Below, in pieces: positions 1 to 6,445 of a stretch of 9,783 nucleotides of DNA. Position 1 is the first letter of the stretch, and each line of letters begins with the position of its first letter. The notes beneath the pieces were generated by a model. The model made no database searches. It saw nothing but the letters and a program-made list of their open reading frames with translations, and had not been told where the DNA came from. The position numbers and the translations under genes were made by a program. The stretch comes from Paracoccaceae bacterium (GTDB lineage: Bacteria; Pseudomonadota; Alphaproteobacteria; Rhodobacterales; Rhodobacteraceae): NCBI GenBank assembly GCA_026982515.1, contig JALSGY010000468.1, forward strand, positions 1 through 9,783. Direction: 5' to 3'.

Positions 1-85
1 CCATGCGTTGCAGATAGGCCGTGCGCGCCTTCCGGCTGCGGCGGATGATGCGGGCTGTGACGTCGAGCAGTTTCGGGTTGAGCAT
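1..85 (-). CDS. edd: 6-phosphogluconate dehydratase, N-terminal 28 residues (partial)
   Basis: Only the first 28 codons are present; the gene runs off the left edge of the window on the minus strand. The translation begins MLNPKLLDVTARIIRRS and continues to an arginine-rich stretch with TAYLQRM. This matches the highly characteristic Edd N-terminus (in E. coli, M-NPQLLRVTNRIIERS then SAYL-R), which is how I identify it. Edd is a cytoplasmic Fe-S dehydratase that converts 6-phosphogluconate to 2-keto-3-deoxy-6-phosphogluconate in the Entner-Doudoroff pathway. The start ATG is at 83-85; no strong Shine-Dalgarno is visible in front of it. A palindromic operator-like site lies about 45 bp upstream (130-141), so repression by a LacI-family sugar regulator is plausible. 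Family assignment is confident for such a short piece; the rest of the gene is unseen. Confidence 0.85.
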   Translation of the reverse strand, partial: MLNPKLLDVTARIIRRSRKARTAYLQRM

Positions 86-129
86 CGCGATACCGGCTGT
101 TGTTGTCGAGACGCCTGTTAGCATGCTCC

Positions 130-141
130 GTTAGCGCTAAC
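130..141. promoter_or_regulatory. LacI-family-type operator palindrome upstream of edd
   Basis: GTTAGCGCTAAC is a perfect 12-bp inverted repeat with a central CG, followed by A, so that 13 of 14 bases fit the type TGTTAGCGCTAACA. A further TGTTAGC half-site lies at 116-122, in direct orientation 13 bp away. Even-length palindromes with a central CG flanked by AGCGCT are the classic operator form of LacI-family regulators. The site lies 45-56 bp upstream of the edd start, where it would overlap an edd promoter. The 54-residue protein gene starts 125 bp away on the other side and could share it. Palindrome is seen; regulator identity is inference. Confidence 0.6.
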
Positions 142-265
142 AACAAGAACCTGCCCGAACCCTTCGCCCCGTGCATGGCGGGAATGCGGATTTGGGCGAT
201 GTGTTCGGGGCAGCATTGCCTACCTTGTGGGCAGCGATCACCCACCCTGACGAAGGAGCATGGCC

Positions 266-430
266 ATGGAATATCGTACCAGAATTGCCGGGCAGGATAC
301 CGCCGACATCTACATCCGCGCCCGCCAGCTGCGGGCGGAAGCCGCGGCCGAGGGCTTTCGCGCGCTGCGCCGCTGGCTGAGCGCCCGGCTGCATGCGCTG
401 GCCCCGAACCGGGCGAAACAGACGGCTTGA
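266..430 (+). CDS. Small Arg/Ala-rich protein, 54 aa (resembles Rhodobacterales RSP_7527 family)
   Basis: This 54-residue frame begins MEYRTRIAGQDTADIYIRA and ends with the tail APNRAKQTA. The start at 266 is chosen because an AAGGAG Shine-Dalgarno (253-258) lies seven bases before it; the in-frame ATG at 260 is only one base from that site. The middle (residues about 15-45) is a likely amphipathic helix rich in Ala, Arg and Leu, with the core LRAEAAAEGFRALRRWL. There is no signal peptide, membrane segment or cysteine. A strong rho-independent terminator begins 27 bp after the stop, which supports a real, separately transcribed unit. I recall a small-protein family named after R. sphaeroides RSP_7527 with a similar 'A-R-LRAEA---RAL' core, located beside homologues of the methyltransferase and PIN genes found downstream here. 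That name is from memory and the function is unknown. The terminal WLSARL stretch loosely recalls DUF1127-type small proteins. Confidence 0.65.
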   Translation: MEYRTRIAGQDTADIYIRARQLRAEAAAEGFRALRRWLSARLHALAPNRAKQTA

Positions 431-456
431 GCCGTACCGCCAGCGCCGCGTGCACG

Positions 457-480
457 ATCCCGGCCTCTGGCCGGGATTTT
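457..480 (+). terminator. Rho-independent terminator after the 54-aa gene
   Basis: A perfect 9-bp stem, ATCCCGGCC (457-465) and GGCCGGGAT (469-477), closes a TCT loop and runs into TTTT (477-480). It lies 27 bp after the TGA at 428-430 and should separate the small gene from the methyltransferase operon. Confidence 0.85.
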
Positions 481-494
481 CGTATCCGGTTGAA

Positions 495-523
495 CGTTCG
501 GGCTCCGGCCCGGGCAGCGAACG
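495..523. repeat. Interrupted inverted repeat in the methyltransferase leader
   Basis: CGTTCG (495-500) can pair with CGAACG (518-523), enclosing a GC-rich 17-base interior that contains GCCCGGGC. The region between the terminator and the methyltransferase start (481-608) holds no gene I can support; it must carry the promoter of the next operon, but I see no clear -35/-10 pair. The hairpin may be a leader structure or chance in GC-rich DNA. Confidence 0.3.
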
Positions 524-608
524 GGGCGCCCGGCGTGCCGCATCGCGATGCAGGCAGCAAGGGCAGGGCGGTCTTTTCCCTCCCGCCGCAAGCCGGTAGG
601 AGGAGGGC

Positions 609-1808
609 ATGACCAAGCCTTCCCTTCCCGTCGTCCGGCTGCGCCCCAAGGCCAATGCGCGCGCCATTCGCCACGGCTTTCCCTGGGCCTATGACAACGA
701 GGTCGTCACCGACCGGCGCACCCGTGCGCTCGCCCCCGGCACCATCGCGGTGCTTGAGGATGCCGAGCGCCGGCCGCTGGGGCTGGTGGCGGTCAACCCC
801 GCCAGCCGTATCTTCTGCCGCATGCTTGATCGCGACATCACCGCCGAGATCGGGCCGGCCTGGCTTCGGGCCCGGATCGGTGCCGCGCTGGCCTTGCGGG
901 AGCGCCTCTTCGAGGCCCCCTTCTACCGCCTCGTCCATGCCGAGGGCGACGGGCTGCCGGGGGTGGTGATTGACCGTTTCGGCGATACCGCGGTGATCCA
1001 GCCCAACGCCGCCTGGGCCGATCGGCGCCGCGACGAGATCGCCGTTGCGGTGCAGGCGGCATGCGGGGTGCGCAACGTGGTGCTGGGCGGCCATGGCCGG
1101 GCCCGCAAGGCGGAGGGGCTGGCCGAGGAAACCGTGGTGCTGGCCGGAACGGTCGAGGGGCCGATGCCGGTGCCGATGAACGGTGCCACCTACATGGCCG
1201 ATCTGCTGAGCGGGCAGAAGACGGGGCTGTTCTACGACCAGCGCCCCAACCATGCCTTTGCCGCCCGGCTGGCGCGCGGGGCGCGGGTGCTGGACGTGTT
1301 TTCCCATGTGGGCGGGTTTTCCCTGGCGGCGCTGGCCGGCGGGGCGGCCTCTGCGCTGGCGGTGGACGGTTCGGCCGCGGCGCTGGAGCTGGCCCGCCAG
1401 GGGGCGCGGGCCAGCGGCGTGGTGGCGCGTTTCGAGACCCGCAAGGCCGATGCCTTCGCGGCGCTTCAGGATCTGGCCGCCGAGGGCGCGCGCTTCGATC
1501 TGGTGATCTGCGATCCGCCGGCCTTTGCGCCCTCCAGACAGGCCCTGGAGGCGGGGCTGCGCGCCTATGAGCGGGTGGCGAAGCTGGCCGCGCCGCTGGT
1601 GCGCCCGGGGGGGTATCTGGGCCTGTGCTCATGCTCGCACGCGGCCGATCTTGCGCGCTTTCGTGCTGCCTGCAATCGTGGCATCGGCCGGGCCGGGCGG
1701 GCGGCGCAGCTGATCCACACCGGCTTTGCCGGCCCCGATCACCCGCAGCTGCCGCAACTGGCCGAGAGCGGCTATCTCAAGGCGCTGTTCTACAGGCTGT
1801 CCGGATGA
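609..1808 (+). CDS. RlmI-like class I SAM-dependent rRNA (cytosine-C5) methyltransferase
   Basis: The protein has 399 residues, almost the length of E. coli RlmI (396), which makes m5C1962 in 23S rRNA. Residues about 7-75 are the PUA-type RNA-binding domain (RHGFPWAYDNEV). The RlmI landmark LVHAEGDGLPGVVIDRFG is at 108-125. KTGLFYDQRPN (204-214) leads into the SAM-binding motif I, VLDVFSHVGGFSLAAL (227-242). CDPPAF (301-306) is motif IV. SCS at 341-343 aligns with the 'FSCSG' of RlmI, so Cys342 is the likely catalytic cysteine. The start has a strong overlapping Shine-Dalgarno (TAGGAGGAGG, 597-606). The gene overlaps the next one by four bases (ATGA), so the two are translationally coupled. 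In Rhodobacter this type is annotated as the RSP_2647 family. The fold and m5C chemistry are well supported; the exact RNA target is not, since the DPPK of RlmI is DPPA here. Confidence 0.85.
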   Translation: MTKPSLPVVRLRPKANARAIRHGFPWAYDNEVVTDRRTRALAPGTIAVLEDAERRPLGLVAVNPASRIFCRMLDRDITAEIGPAWLRARIGAALALRERLFEAPFYRLVHAEGDGLPGVVIDRFGDTAVIQPNAAWADRRRDEIAVAVQAACGVRNVVLGGHGRARKAEGLAEETVVLAGTVEGPMPVPMNGATYMADLLSGQKTGLFYDQRPNHAFAARLARGARVLDVFSHVGGFSLAALAGGAASALAVDGSAAALELARQGARASGVVARFETRKADAFAALQDLAAEGARFDLVICDPPAFAPSRQALEAGLRAYERVAKLAAPLVRPGGYLGLCSCSHAADLARFRAACNRGIGRAGRAAQLIHTGFAGPDHPQLPQLAESGYLKALFYRLSG

Positions 1809-2347
1809 GGGCGCTGCTTGATGCCTGTGTGCTGTACCCCACGGTGATGCGCGAGGTGCTGCTGGGGGTGGCCCGGCGCGGGCTGTTCAAGCCGCTGTGG
1901 TCGGCCCGCATCCTGGAGGAATGGGCCCGCGCGGCGGCGAAGCTGGGCGAGGAGCAGCAGGCGGTGGCGCGCGGCGAGATCGCGCTCATGCGCGGGGCAT
2001 GGCCGGGGCGGGAGGTGGCCGGGGATCCCGCCCTCGAGGCGACGCTGGATCTGCCCGATCCGGCCGACCGGCACGTGCTGGCGGCCGCCATCGCCGGGGG
2101 TGCGGAGGTGATCGTCACCCTCAACCTGCGCGATTTCCCGGCCCGCACCCTGGCCGGGCACGGGCTGCGCGTGACCCATCCCGACGCCTTCCTGCGGGCG
2201 CTCCACAGCGAGGCGCCGGATGAGATTCGCGCCGCCGCCGAAGCCGTGCGTTCCGAGGCAGAGCGGCTTTCGGGCGAGGACTGGGAGATCAGGAAGTTGA
2301 TGAAAAAGGCGGGCCTGCCGCGCCTGGGCAAGGCGCTGGCGGGGTAG
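1805..2347 (+). CDS. PIN-domain protein, solitary (RSP_2648-like), putative ribonuclease
   Basis: The protein has 180 residues. It starts directly in the first PIN strand with LLDACVLYP, giving Asp6. Further candidate metal ligands are Glu38/Glu39 (ILEEW), Asp85/Asp88 in [15 protein letters not shown], and Asp110 in VTLNLRDFP, followed by an HPDAFL motif typical of VapC-like PIN proteins. The ATG at 1805 is chosen because it sits in the ATGA overlap with the methyltransferase and puts the first Asp near the N-terminus; a longer frame would begin inside the methyltransferase. A C-terminal extension (residues about 134-180) is helical and charged and is not part of the minimal PIN fold. No antitoxin gene is adjacent, so a VapBC toxin role is unlikely; coupling to an rRNA methyltransferase hints at an RNA-processing role, which is inference. 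Matches the family annotated in Rhodobacter as RSP_2648-like (from memory). Confidence 0.8.
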   Translation: MRALLDACVLYPTVMREVLLGVARRGLFKPLWSARILEEWARAAAKLGEEQQAVARGEIALMRGAWPGREVAGDPALEATLDLPDPADRHVLAAAIAGGAEVIVTLNLRDFPARTLAGHGLRVTHPDAFLRALHSEAPDEIRAAAEAVRSEAERLSGEDWEIRKLMKKAGLPRLGKALAG

Positions 2348-2368
2348 GGCGCCCGGCCGGGCAAGACG

Positions 2369-2398
2369 AAAAACGCGCCGCCCGCGGGCCGCGCGTTT
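2369..2398. terminator. Bidirectional terminator between convergent genes
   Basis: AAACGCGC (2371-2378) pairs with GCGCGTTT (2391-2398), and inside it GCCC pairs with GGGC around a GC centre, with single mismatched C on each side. Read on the minus strand the stem is followed by a run of five T (complement of 2369-2373), giving a good intrinsic terminator for the DUF1476 gene. On the plus strand it ends in TTT, giving a weaker one for the PIN operon. Confidence 0.75.
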
Positions 2399-2430
2399 CA
2401 TGCCGTCTGCCGTCGGGCGGGGCGGGAGGT

Positions 2431-2745
2431 TCAGCCCTCCTGCAGGATCTGTTCTTCGGCCACCGCGCGCAGCTCTGTCATCTTGGCGCGGATCAGCGCC
2501 TCGTCGGCCCTGTCGCCCAGATCGCCGGCCAGCTTGCGGAAGACGTCCTCGTCGCCGGCTTCCTCGAAATCCGATTTCACCACCTCCATCGCATAGGCCT
2601 CGGCTTCGGCGCCGCTCTTGCCCAGCAGTTCGGCGGCCCACAGGCCCAGCAGCTTGTTGCGCCGCGCCGTGGCCTTGAACTGCATCGCCTCGTCATGGGC
2701 GAACTTGGATTCGAAGGCGTTTTCGCGTTCGTCGAAGGTGGTCAT
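2431..2745 (-). CDS. DUF1476 protein, zeta-type inhibitor of F1-ATPase
   Basis: The protein has 104 residues, starting [20 protein letters not shown], the standard start of the DUF1476 family. In Paracoccus denitrificans the member of this family is the zeta subunit, which binds the F1-ATPase and inhibits ATP hydrolysis through its N-terminal segment. The inhibitory helix corresponds here to residues about 1-20. [19 protein letters not shown] (24-42) and a C-terminal four-helix-type region ([18 protein letters not shown], 55-72) are conserved family blocks. A longer frame reaches 2808, but the start at 2745 is preferred: AAAGGA lies about six bases upstream and the family begins at MTTFDERE. 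It is transcribed divergently from purC and ends at a bidirectional terminator. Cytoplasmic, with no membrane segment. Confidence 0.9.
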   Translation of the reverse strand: MTTFDERENAFESKFAHDEAMQFKATARRNKLLGLWAAELLGKSGAEAEAYAMEVVKSDFEEAGDEDVFRKLAGDLGDRADEALIRAKMTELRAVAEEQILQEG

Positions 2746-2779
2746 GTCATTCCTTTCGGGCTGATGTTCCGTTACCTCA

Positions 2780-2808
2780 GATATGCCCCGTGCAGGGCCC
2801 TGCTTCAA
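2780..2808 (-). promoter_or_regulatory. Possible sigma-70 promoter of the DUF1476 gene
   Basis: On the minus strand, TTGAAG (complement of 2803-2808) and CATATC (complement of 2780-2785) are separated by 17 bp. The matches are 4 of 6 and 3 of 6. It is placed correctly, about 35 bp before the start codon, but the -10 is weak. Confidence 0.3.
2792..2803. repeat. 12-bp perfect palindrome in the divergent DUF1476/purC promoter region
   Basis: GCAGGGCCCTGC is a perfect inverted repeat. Flanking GCCCC (2785-2789) and GGGGC (2809-2813) form further arms with unequal spacing. It lies in the spacer of the candidate DUF1476 promoter and upstream of the candidate purC promoter, so it could be an operator or a leader hairpin. 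No known purine regulator site is recognised in it. Confidence 0.4.
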
Positions 2809-2823
2809 GGGGCAGGGGCGTTC

Positions 2824-2852
2824 TTGCGGCAGATCACATCATCGCATATACG
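2824..2852 (+). promoter_or_regulatory. Possible sigma-70 promoter of purCSQ
   Basis: TTGCGG (2824-2829) and TATACG (2847-2852) are separated by 17 bp, with 3 of 6 and 4 of 6 consensus matches; the TATA stands out in otherwise GC-rich DNA. This would give a purC leader of roughly 45 bases. Confidence 0.4.
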
Positions 2853-2904
2853 GGCGCCGAAAGGGCGGGCCGCCTGTTGCGCCGCCCCGCGAGCGGAGGC
2901 CCTC

Positions 2905-3666
2905 ATGGCACGGCGCAAGAAAATTTACGAAGGCAAGGCGAAGATCCTTTACGAGGGGCCCGAACCCGGCACCCTGGTGCAGTATTTCAAGGATGACGCC
3001 ACCGCCTACAACGCCGAGAAGAAGGCGACGGTGGAGGGCAAGGGGGTGCTCAACAACCGCCTGTCGGAGTTCTTCATGAAGGGGCTCAACGCCATCGGCG
3101 TGCCGACCCACTTCATCCGCCGCCTCAACATGCGCGAGCAGCTGATCCGCCAGGTGGAAATCATTCCGCTGGAGGTCATCGTGCGCAACTACGCCGCGGG
3201 TTCCATGGCCGAGCGTCTGGGCATGGACGAGGGCACCCAGCTGCCGCGCCCGATCGTCGAGTTTTCCTACAAGGACGACAAGCTGGGCGATCCGCTGGTG
3301 CCCGAGGAATACATCATCGCCTTCGGCTGGGCCACGCAGCAGGACATGGACGACATCGTCGCCCTAGCCCTGCGGGTGAACGATTTCCTCTCGGGGGTGA
3401 TGTACGGGGTCGGGATCCGGCTGATCGACTTCAAGATCGAGATCGGCCGCATCTGGGACGGCGACTACATGCGCCTGATCGTCGCCGACGAGATCAGCCC
3501 CGACAGCTGCCGGCTGTGGGACATCGAGACCGGCCAGAAGCTCGACAAGGACGTGTTCCGCCGCGATCTGGGAAGCCTCGCGGATGCCTACACCGAGGTC
3601 GCCCGCCGCCTCGGCGTGCTGCCCTCCAACATCACCCATGCGCCCAAGCCGACGCTGATCAACTGA
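2905..3666 (+). CDS. purC: Phosphoribosylaminoimidazole-succinocarboxamide (SAICAR) synthase
   Basis: The protein has 253 residues, a normal bacterial PurC length. It ligates aspartate to CAIR with ATP in de novo purine synthesis, in the cytoplasm. It opens with [14 protein letters not shown] (5-18), the ATP-binding N-terminal sheet. [14 protein letters not shown] (87-100) is the SAICAR synthetase signature. [10 protein letters not shown] (173-182) and [15 protein letters not shown] (192-206) carry the second signature and the acidic metal/ATP contacts. The start at 2905 has CGGAGG (2894-2899) five bases upstream; a longer in-frame start at 2695 would run over the divergent promoter and is not credible. 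It leads the purC-purS-purQ operon, with 43 bp between it and purS. Confidence 0.97.
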   Translation: MARRKKIYEGKAKILYEGPEPGTLVQYFKDDATAYNAEKKATVEGKGVLNNRLSEFFMKGLNAIGVPTHFIRRLNMREQLIRQVEIIPLEVIVRNYAAGSMAERLGMDEGTQLPRPIVEFSYKDDKLGDPLVPEEYIIAFGWATQQDMDDIVALALRVNDFLSGVMYGVGIRLIDFKIEIGRIWDGDYMRLIVADEISPDSCRLWDIETGQKLDKDVFRRDLGSLADAYTEVARRLGVLPSNITHAPKPTLIN

Positions 3667-3709
3667 ACGCGCCGCGCGGGCGGGCGGCGCACAACCGGGG
3701 AAGAAGGAC

Positions 3710-3949
3710 ATGAAGGCACGTGTGCAGGTGATGCTCAGGCAGGGCGTTCTCGACCCGCAGGGCGAGGCGGTGCGCCACGCGCTGGCCGCGCTCGGCTTCG
3801 AAGGGGTCGAGAGCGTGCGCCAGGGCAAGGTGATCGAGCTGGAACTGGCCGAGAGCGACCCGGCGAAGGCCGAGGCACAGGTGCGCGAGATGTGCGAGAA
3901 GCTGCTGGCCAACACGGTGATCGAAAGCTACCGGGTGGAGATCGGCTGA
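3710..3949 (+). CDS. purS: FGAM synthase subunit PurS
   Basis: The protein has 79 residues, the typical PurS size. It starts [20 protein letters not shown], and the conserved blocks [20 protein letters not shown] and [16 protein letters not shown] follow. PurS is the small dimeric subunit that docks PurQ to PurL in the formylglycinamidine ribonucleotide synthase complex and helps pass ammonia. The start is preceded by a purine-rich GGGGAAGAAGGA stretch (3697-3708). Its TGA overlaps the purQ ATG by one base (TGATG), so production of the two subunits should be coupled. Confidence 0.96.
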   Translation: MKARVQVMLRQGVLDPQGEAVRHALAALGFEGVESVRQGKVIELELAESDPAKAEAQVREMCEKLLANTVIESYRVEIG

Positions 3950-4617
3950 TGCACGCGGGCGTCATCGTCTTTCCCGGCTCCAACTGCGACCGCGATCTCG
4001 CCATGGCCTTCGAGGCGGCCGGGGCGAAGGTCTCGATGATCTGGCACAAGGAAACCGAGCTGCCCGCGGGGCTCGACATCATCGGCGTGCCGGGGGGGTT
4101 TTCCTACGGCGATTACCTGCGCTGTGGTGCCATTGCCGCGCAATCGCCGATATGCCGCGAGATGGTGCGCTTCGCCGGGCGCGGCGGCCATGTGCTGGGC
4201 ATCTGCAACGGCTTTCAGGTGCTCACCGAAACCGGCCTGCTGCCTGGCGCGCTGATGCGCAATGCGGGGCTGAAATTCGTCTGCCGCACGGTGACGCTGC
4301 GGGTGGAAACGGCCGACAGCCCCTTCACGCGCGGCTATGAGGAGGGGCAGGAGGTGCGCCTTCCCGTTGCTCATCACGATGGCAACTATACCGCCGGCGA
4401 AGCGGTGCTCGAGCGGCTCGAGGGCGAGGGCCGGGTGGCCTTCCGCTATTTCGACAATCCCAACGGTTCTGCCAACGACATCGCCGGAATCCTCGACGAG
4501 AACCGCCGGGTGCTGGGGCTGATGCCGCACCCCGAACGCGCCATCGACCCGCTGCAGGGCGGCACCGACGGGCAGGCGATGTTCGCCGCGCTGGCCGCGG
4601 TGCTGGAGCCGGCCTGA
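3949..4617 (+). CDS. purQ: FGAM synthase, glutamine amidotransferase subunit PurQ
   Basis: The protein has 222 residues, normal for stand-alone PurQ. It is a class I glutamine amidotransferase that releases ammonia from glutamine for Pur[13 protein letters not shown] (5-16) is the family N-terminus. [19 protein letters not shown] (46-64) forms the oxyanion region. GICNGFQVL (84-92) contains the nucleophile Cys86. LMPHPERA (191-198) supplies His194 and Glu196, completing the triad. All catalytic residues are intact. A start at 3892 in the same frame would lie inside purS; the one at 3949 fits the TGATG overlap. No purL follows: the next gene is a sensor kinase 44 bp on, with no recognisable terminator between. 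Confidence 0.97.
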   Translation: MHAGVIVFPGSNCDRDLAMAFEAAGAKVSMIWHKETELPAGLDIIGVPGGFSYGDYLRCGAIAAQSPICREMVRFAGRGGHVLGICNGFQVLTETGLLPGALMRNAGLKFVCRTVTLRVETADSPFTRGYEEGQEVRLPVAHHDGNYTAGEAVLERLEGEGRVAFRYFDNPNGSANDIAGILDENRRVLGLMPHPERAIDPLQGGTDGQAMFAALAAVLEPA

Positions 4618-4661
4618 GGGCGCATCTTGAGCCGGGCCGCGCGCCGGCGTAACCTGTGAGC

Positions 4662-6422
4662 ATGGCGGGAAGGCTCGGACGCATCATGCAGAGTGACCGG
4701 CCGGCCTTGTCCTGGCGCGGCCGGGCCGGGGTGCTCGTGATCAGCATCGTCGGGGTCCTGGTGGTGTGGTTCACCAACCAGTGGCTGACCCAGCGCTTCA
4801 CCGAATCCACCCGCAACCGGGCCGAACTGCGCCAGGCGCTCTATTCGGGCAACCTGCTGTCGGAGCTGCAGCGCAACTCGGTGGTGCCGCTTCTGCTGTC
4901 GCGCGACCCCAGCCTGATCAACGCGCTCAATTCGGGCGATTTCTCGCAATCCTCGCAGCGGCTGATCTCCTATGTCGAGGAAATCGGCGCCGCCTCGCTG
5001 ATGCTGCTCGATGCCGATGGCCGGGTGGTCGCCGCCACCGACCGCAACAACATCGGCACCAACCTGCGCAGCGCGCCCTATTTCATCGAGGCGCTGCGCT
5101 CCAACGACACGGTGTTCAGCAATTTCCGCAATGAAAACGGGGCCTACGTCTTTACTTACAGCCGCCGGATCCAGTTCAACAACGAGCTGGCCGGGGTGAT
5201 CGTGGTGGAGGCCGACCTGCGCAAGTTCGAGCAGACATGGGCGGGCATCTCGGATGCGGTGATCGTGGCCGACAGCGAGGGCACGATCATCCTTTCCACC
5301 GAGCCGCGCTGGCGGGGCCTGCCCGAGGAGGAGGCGCTGCAGGCGCAATCGCCGGTTTCGGCCATCGAGCGCGCCATCCGGGCCACCGCCGACTGGACGC
5401 TGCTGCCGGCGGATGCCTACCTCTTCGGCCAGCCGGTGATGCGGCTGGAATCGCGCATCCCCTTCCGCGGCTGGCGGATGGTCTCCTTCACGCCCTATGC
5501 CTCGATCCGCGAGAAGGTGAACTCGGTGCTGGCGCTGGAAATCATGGCCTTTGCCCTGGTGCTGGCGGTGGCCTTCTATTTCGCCTCCCGCCGGGCCCGG
5601 GCCCGCAGTGCGGTCTTCCAGCGCGAGTCGGCGGAACTTCGCCAGCTCAACGAGGCCCTGCAGCGGGAAATCGCCGAACGCGAGCGGGCGGAAAAGAACC
5701 TCGAGGTGGCCGAGCAGAGCCTGGCGCAATCGTCCAAGCTGGCCGCCCTGGGCGAGATGTCGGCCGCGGTCAGCCACGAGCTCAACCAGCCGCTGGCGGC
5801 GATGAAGACCTACCTGGCCGGGGCCAGGCTGCTGCTCCAGCGCAAGCGCCCGGACGAGGCGCTCTCCTCCTTCCAGCGCATCGATGACCTGATCGAGCGC
5901 ATGGGGGCCATCACCCGTCAGCTCAAGAGTTATGCCCGCAAGGGGGGCGATGCCGTCGAGCCGGTGGACATGCGCGATGCGCTCTCCGAGGCGCTGGTGA
6001 TGATGGAACCGCAGCTCAAGCGCCACAACGTGCTGATCTCGCGCTCGGTGCCGCGCCAGCCGGTGCTGGTGATGGCCGACAGGATCCGGCTGGAGCAGGT
6101 GATCATCAACCTGCTGCGCAACGCCATCGACGCCACCCGCGACATCGCCGAGCCCAGCATCGAGATCATGATCTCGGCCGGCGAGACGGCGCTGCTGTCG
6201 GTGCGGGACAACGGCCATGGCATCAAGGACCTCGACAACCTGTTCGAGCCCTTCTACACCACCAAGGCGCCGGGCGACGGGGTCGGTTTGGGGCTTGCCA
6301 TCTCTTCGGGGATCGTGAACGATTTCGGAGGCCGTCTGTCGGCGCGCAACGCCCGTGCCGGGGGCGCGGTGTTCGAAATCCGGCTTCCGGTCTGGAAAGG
6401 CGACGCCGAGGCGGCGGAATGA
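4662..6422 (+). CDS. DctB-like membrane sensor histidine kinase
   Basis: The protein has 586 residues from the ATG at 4662; a GTG at 4656 and an ATG at 4686 are alternatives and none has a strong Shine-Dalgarno. Transmembrane helix 1 is at about 22-42 and helix 2 at about 290-309, enclosing a periplasmic double-Cache/PAS-like sensor. After helix 2 comes a coiled coil (about 311-358). The HisKA H-box is SHELNQPLAAMKTY, with phosphoacceptor His372. The ATPase has the N-box NLLRNAIDA (Asn487), G1 DNGHG (516-520), F-box FEPFYTTK (528-535) and G2 GVGLGLAIS (540-548). The layout and the LNQPLAA H-box are those of DctB, the C4-dicarboxylate sensor. However, the sensor residues that bind succinate in DctB are not kept: the FRPYF motif reads RSAPYF (Ala138 where Arg is expected), and the VVVVK lysine is Glu183. 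The ligand is therefore uncertain. The partner regulator follows after 23 bp. Confidence 0.85.
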   Translation: MAGRLGRIMQSDRPALSWRGRAGVLVISIVGVLVVWFTNQWLTQRFTESTRNRAELRQALYSGNLLSELQRNSVVPLLLSRDPSLINALNSGDFSQSSQRLISYVEEIGAASLMLLDADGRVVAATDRNNIGTNLRSAPYFIEALRSNDTVFSNFRNENGAYVFTYSRRIQFNNELAGVIVVEADLRKFEQTWAGISDAVIVADSEGTIILSTEPRWRGLPEEEALQAQSPVSAIERAIRATADWTLLPADAYLFGQPVMRLESRIPFRGWRMVSFTPYASIREKVNSVLALEIMAFALVLAVAFYFASRRARARSAVFQRESAELRQLNEALQREIAERERAEKNLEVAEQSLAQSSKLAALGEMSAAVSHELNQPLAAMKTYLAGARLLLQRKRPDEALSSFQRIDDLIERMGAITRQLKSYARKGGDAVEPVDMRDALSEALVMMEPQLKRHNVLISRSVPRQPVLVMADRIRLEQVIINLLRNAIDATRDIAEPSIEIMISAGETALLSVRDNGHGIKDLDNLFEPFYTTKAPGDGVGLGLAISSGIVNDFGGRLSARNARAGGAVFEIRLPVWKGDAEAAE

Positions 6423-6445
6423 ACTTCATGCGTGGATAGCTTGAG

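Noticed and set aside
100..612. 170-codon frame across the small protein gene and the terminator
   Set aside because: It runs through a strong terminator and the better-supported 54-codon frame, and its product is low-complexity.
1625..1804. N-terminal extension of the PIN frame into the methyltransferase
   Set aside because: It would add 60 residues of low-complexity sequence before the first PIN strand; the ATGA overlap start is far more typical.
1805..2347. VapBC toxin-antitoxin module
   Set aside because: There is a PIN domain but no small antitoxin gene on either side; upstream is the methyltransferase and downstream a terminator.
4631..4648. GC-rich hairpin (GCCGG/CCGGC) between purQ and the kinase as a terminator
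   Set aside because: No T-run follows and the stem is short with a large loop; not a convincing intrinsic terminator.
4446..6218. 590-codon open frame antisense to the sensor kinase
   Set aside because: The plus-strand frame has every kinase motif; the antisense product is a His/Arg/Gly/Leu-rich low-complexity protein typical of the complement of GC-rich coding DNA.
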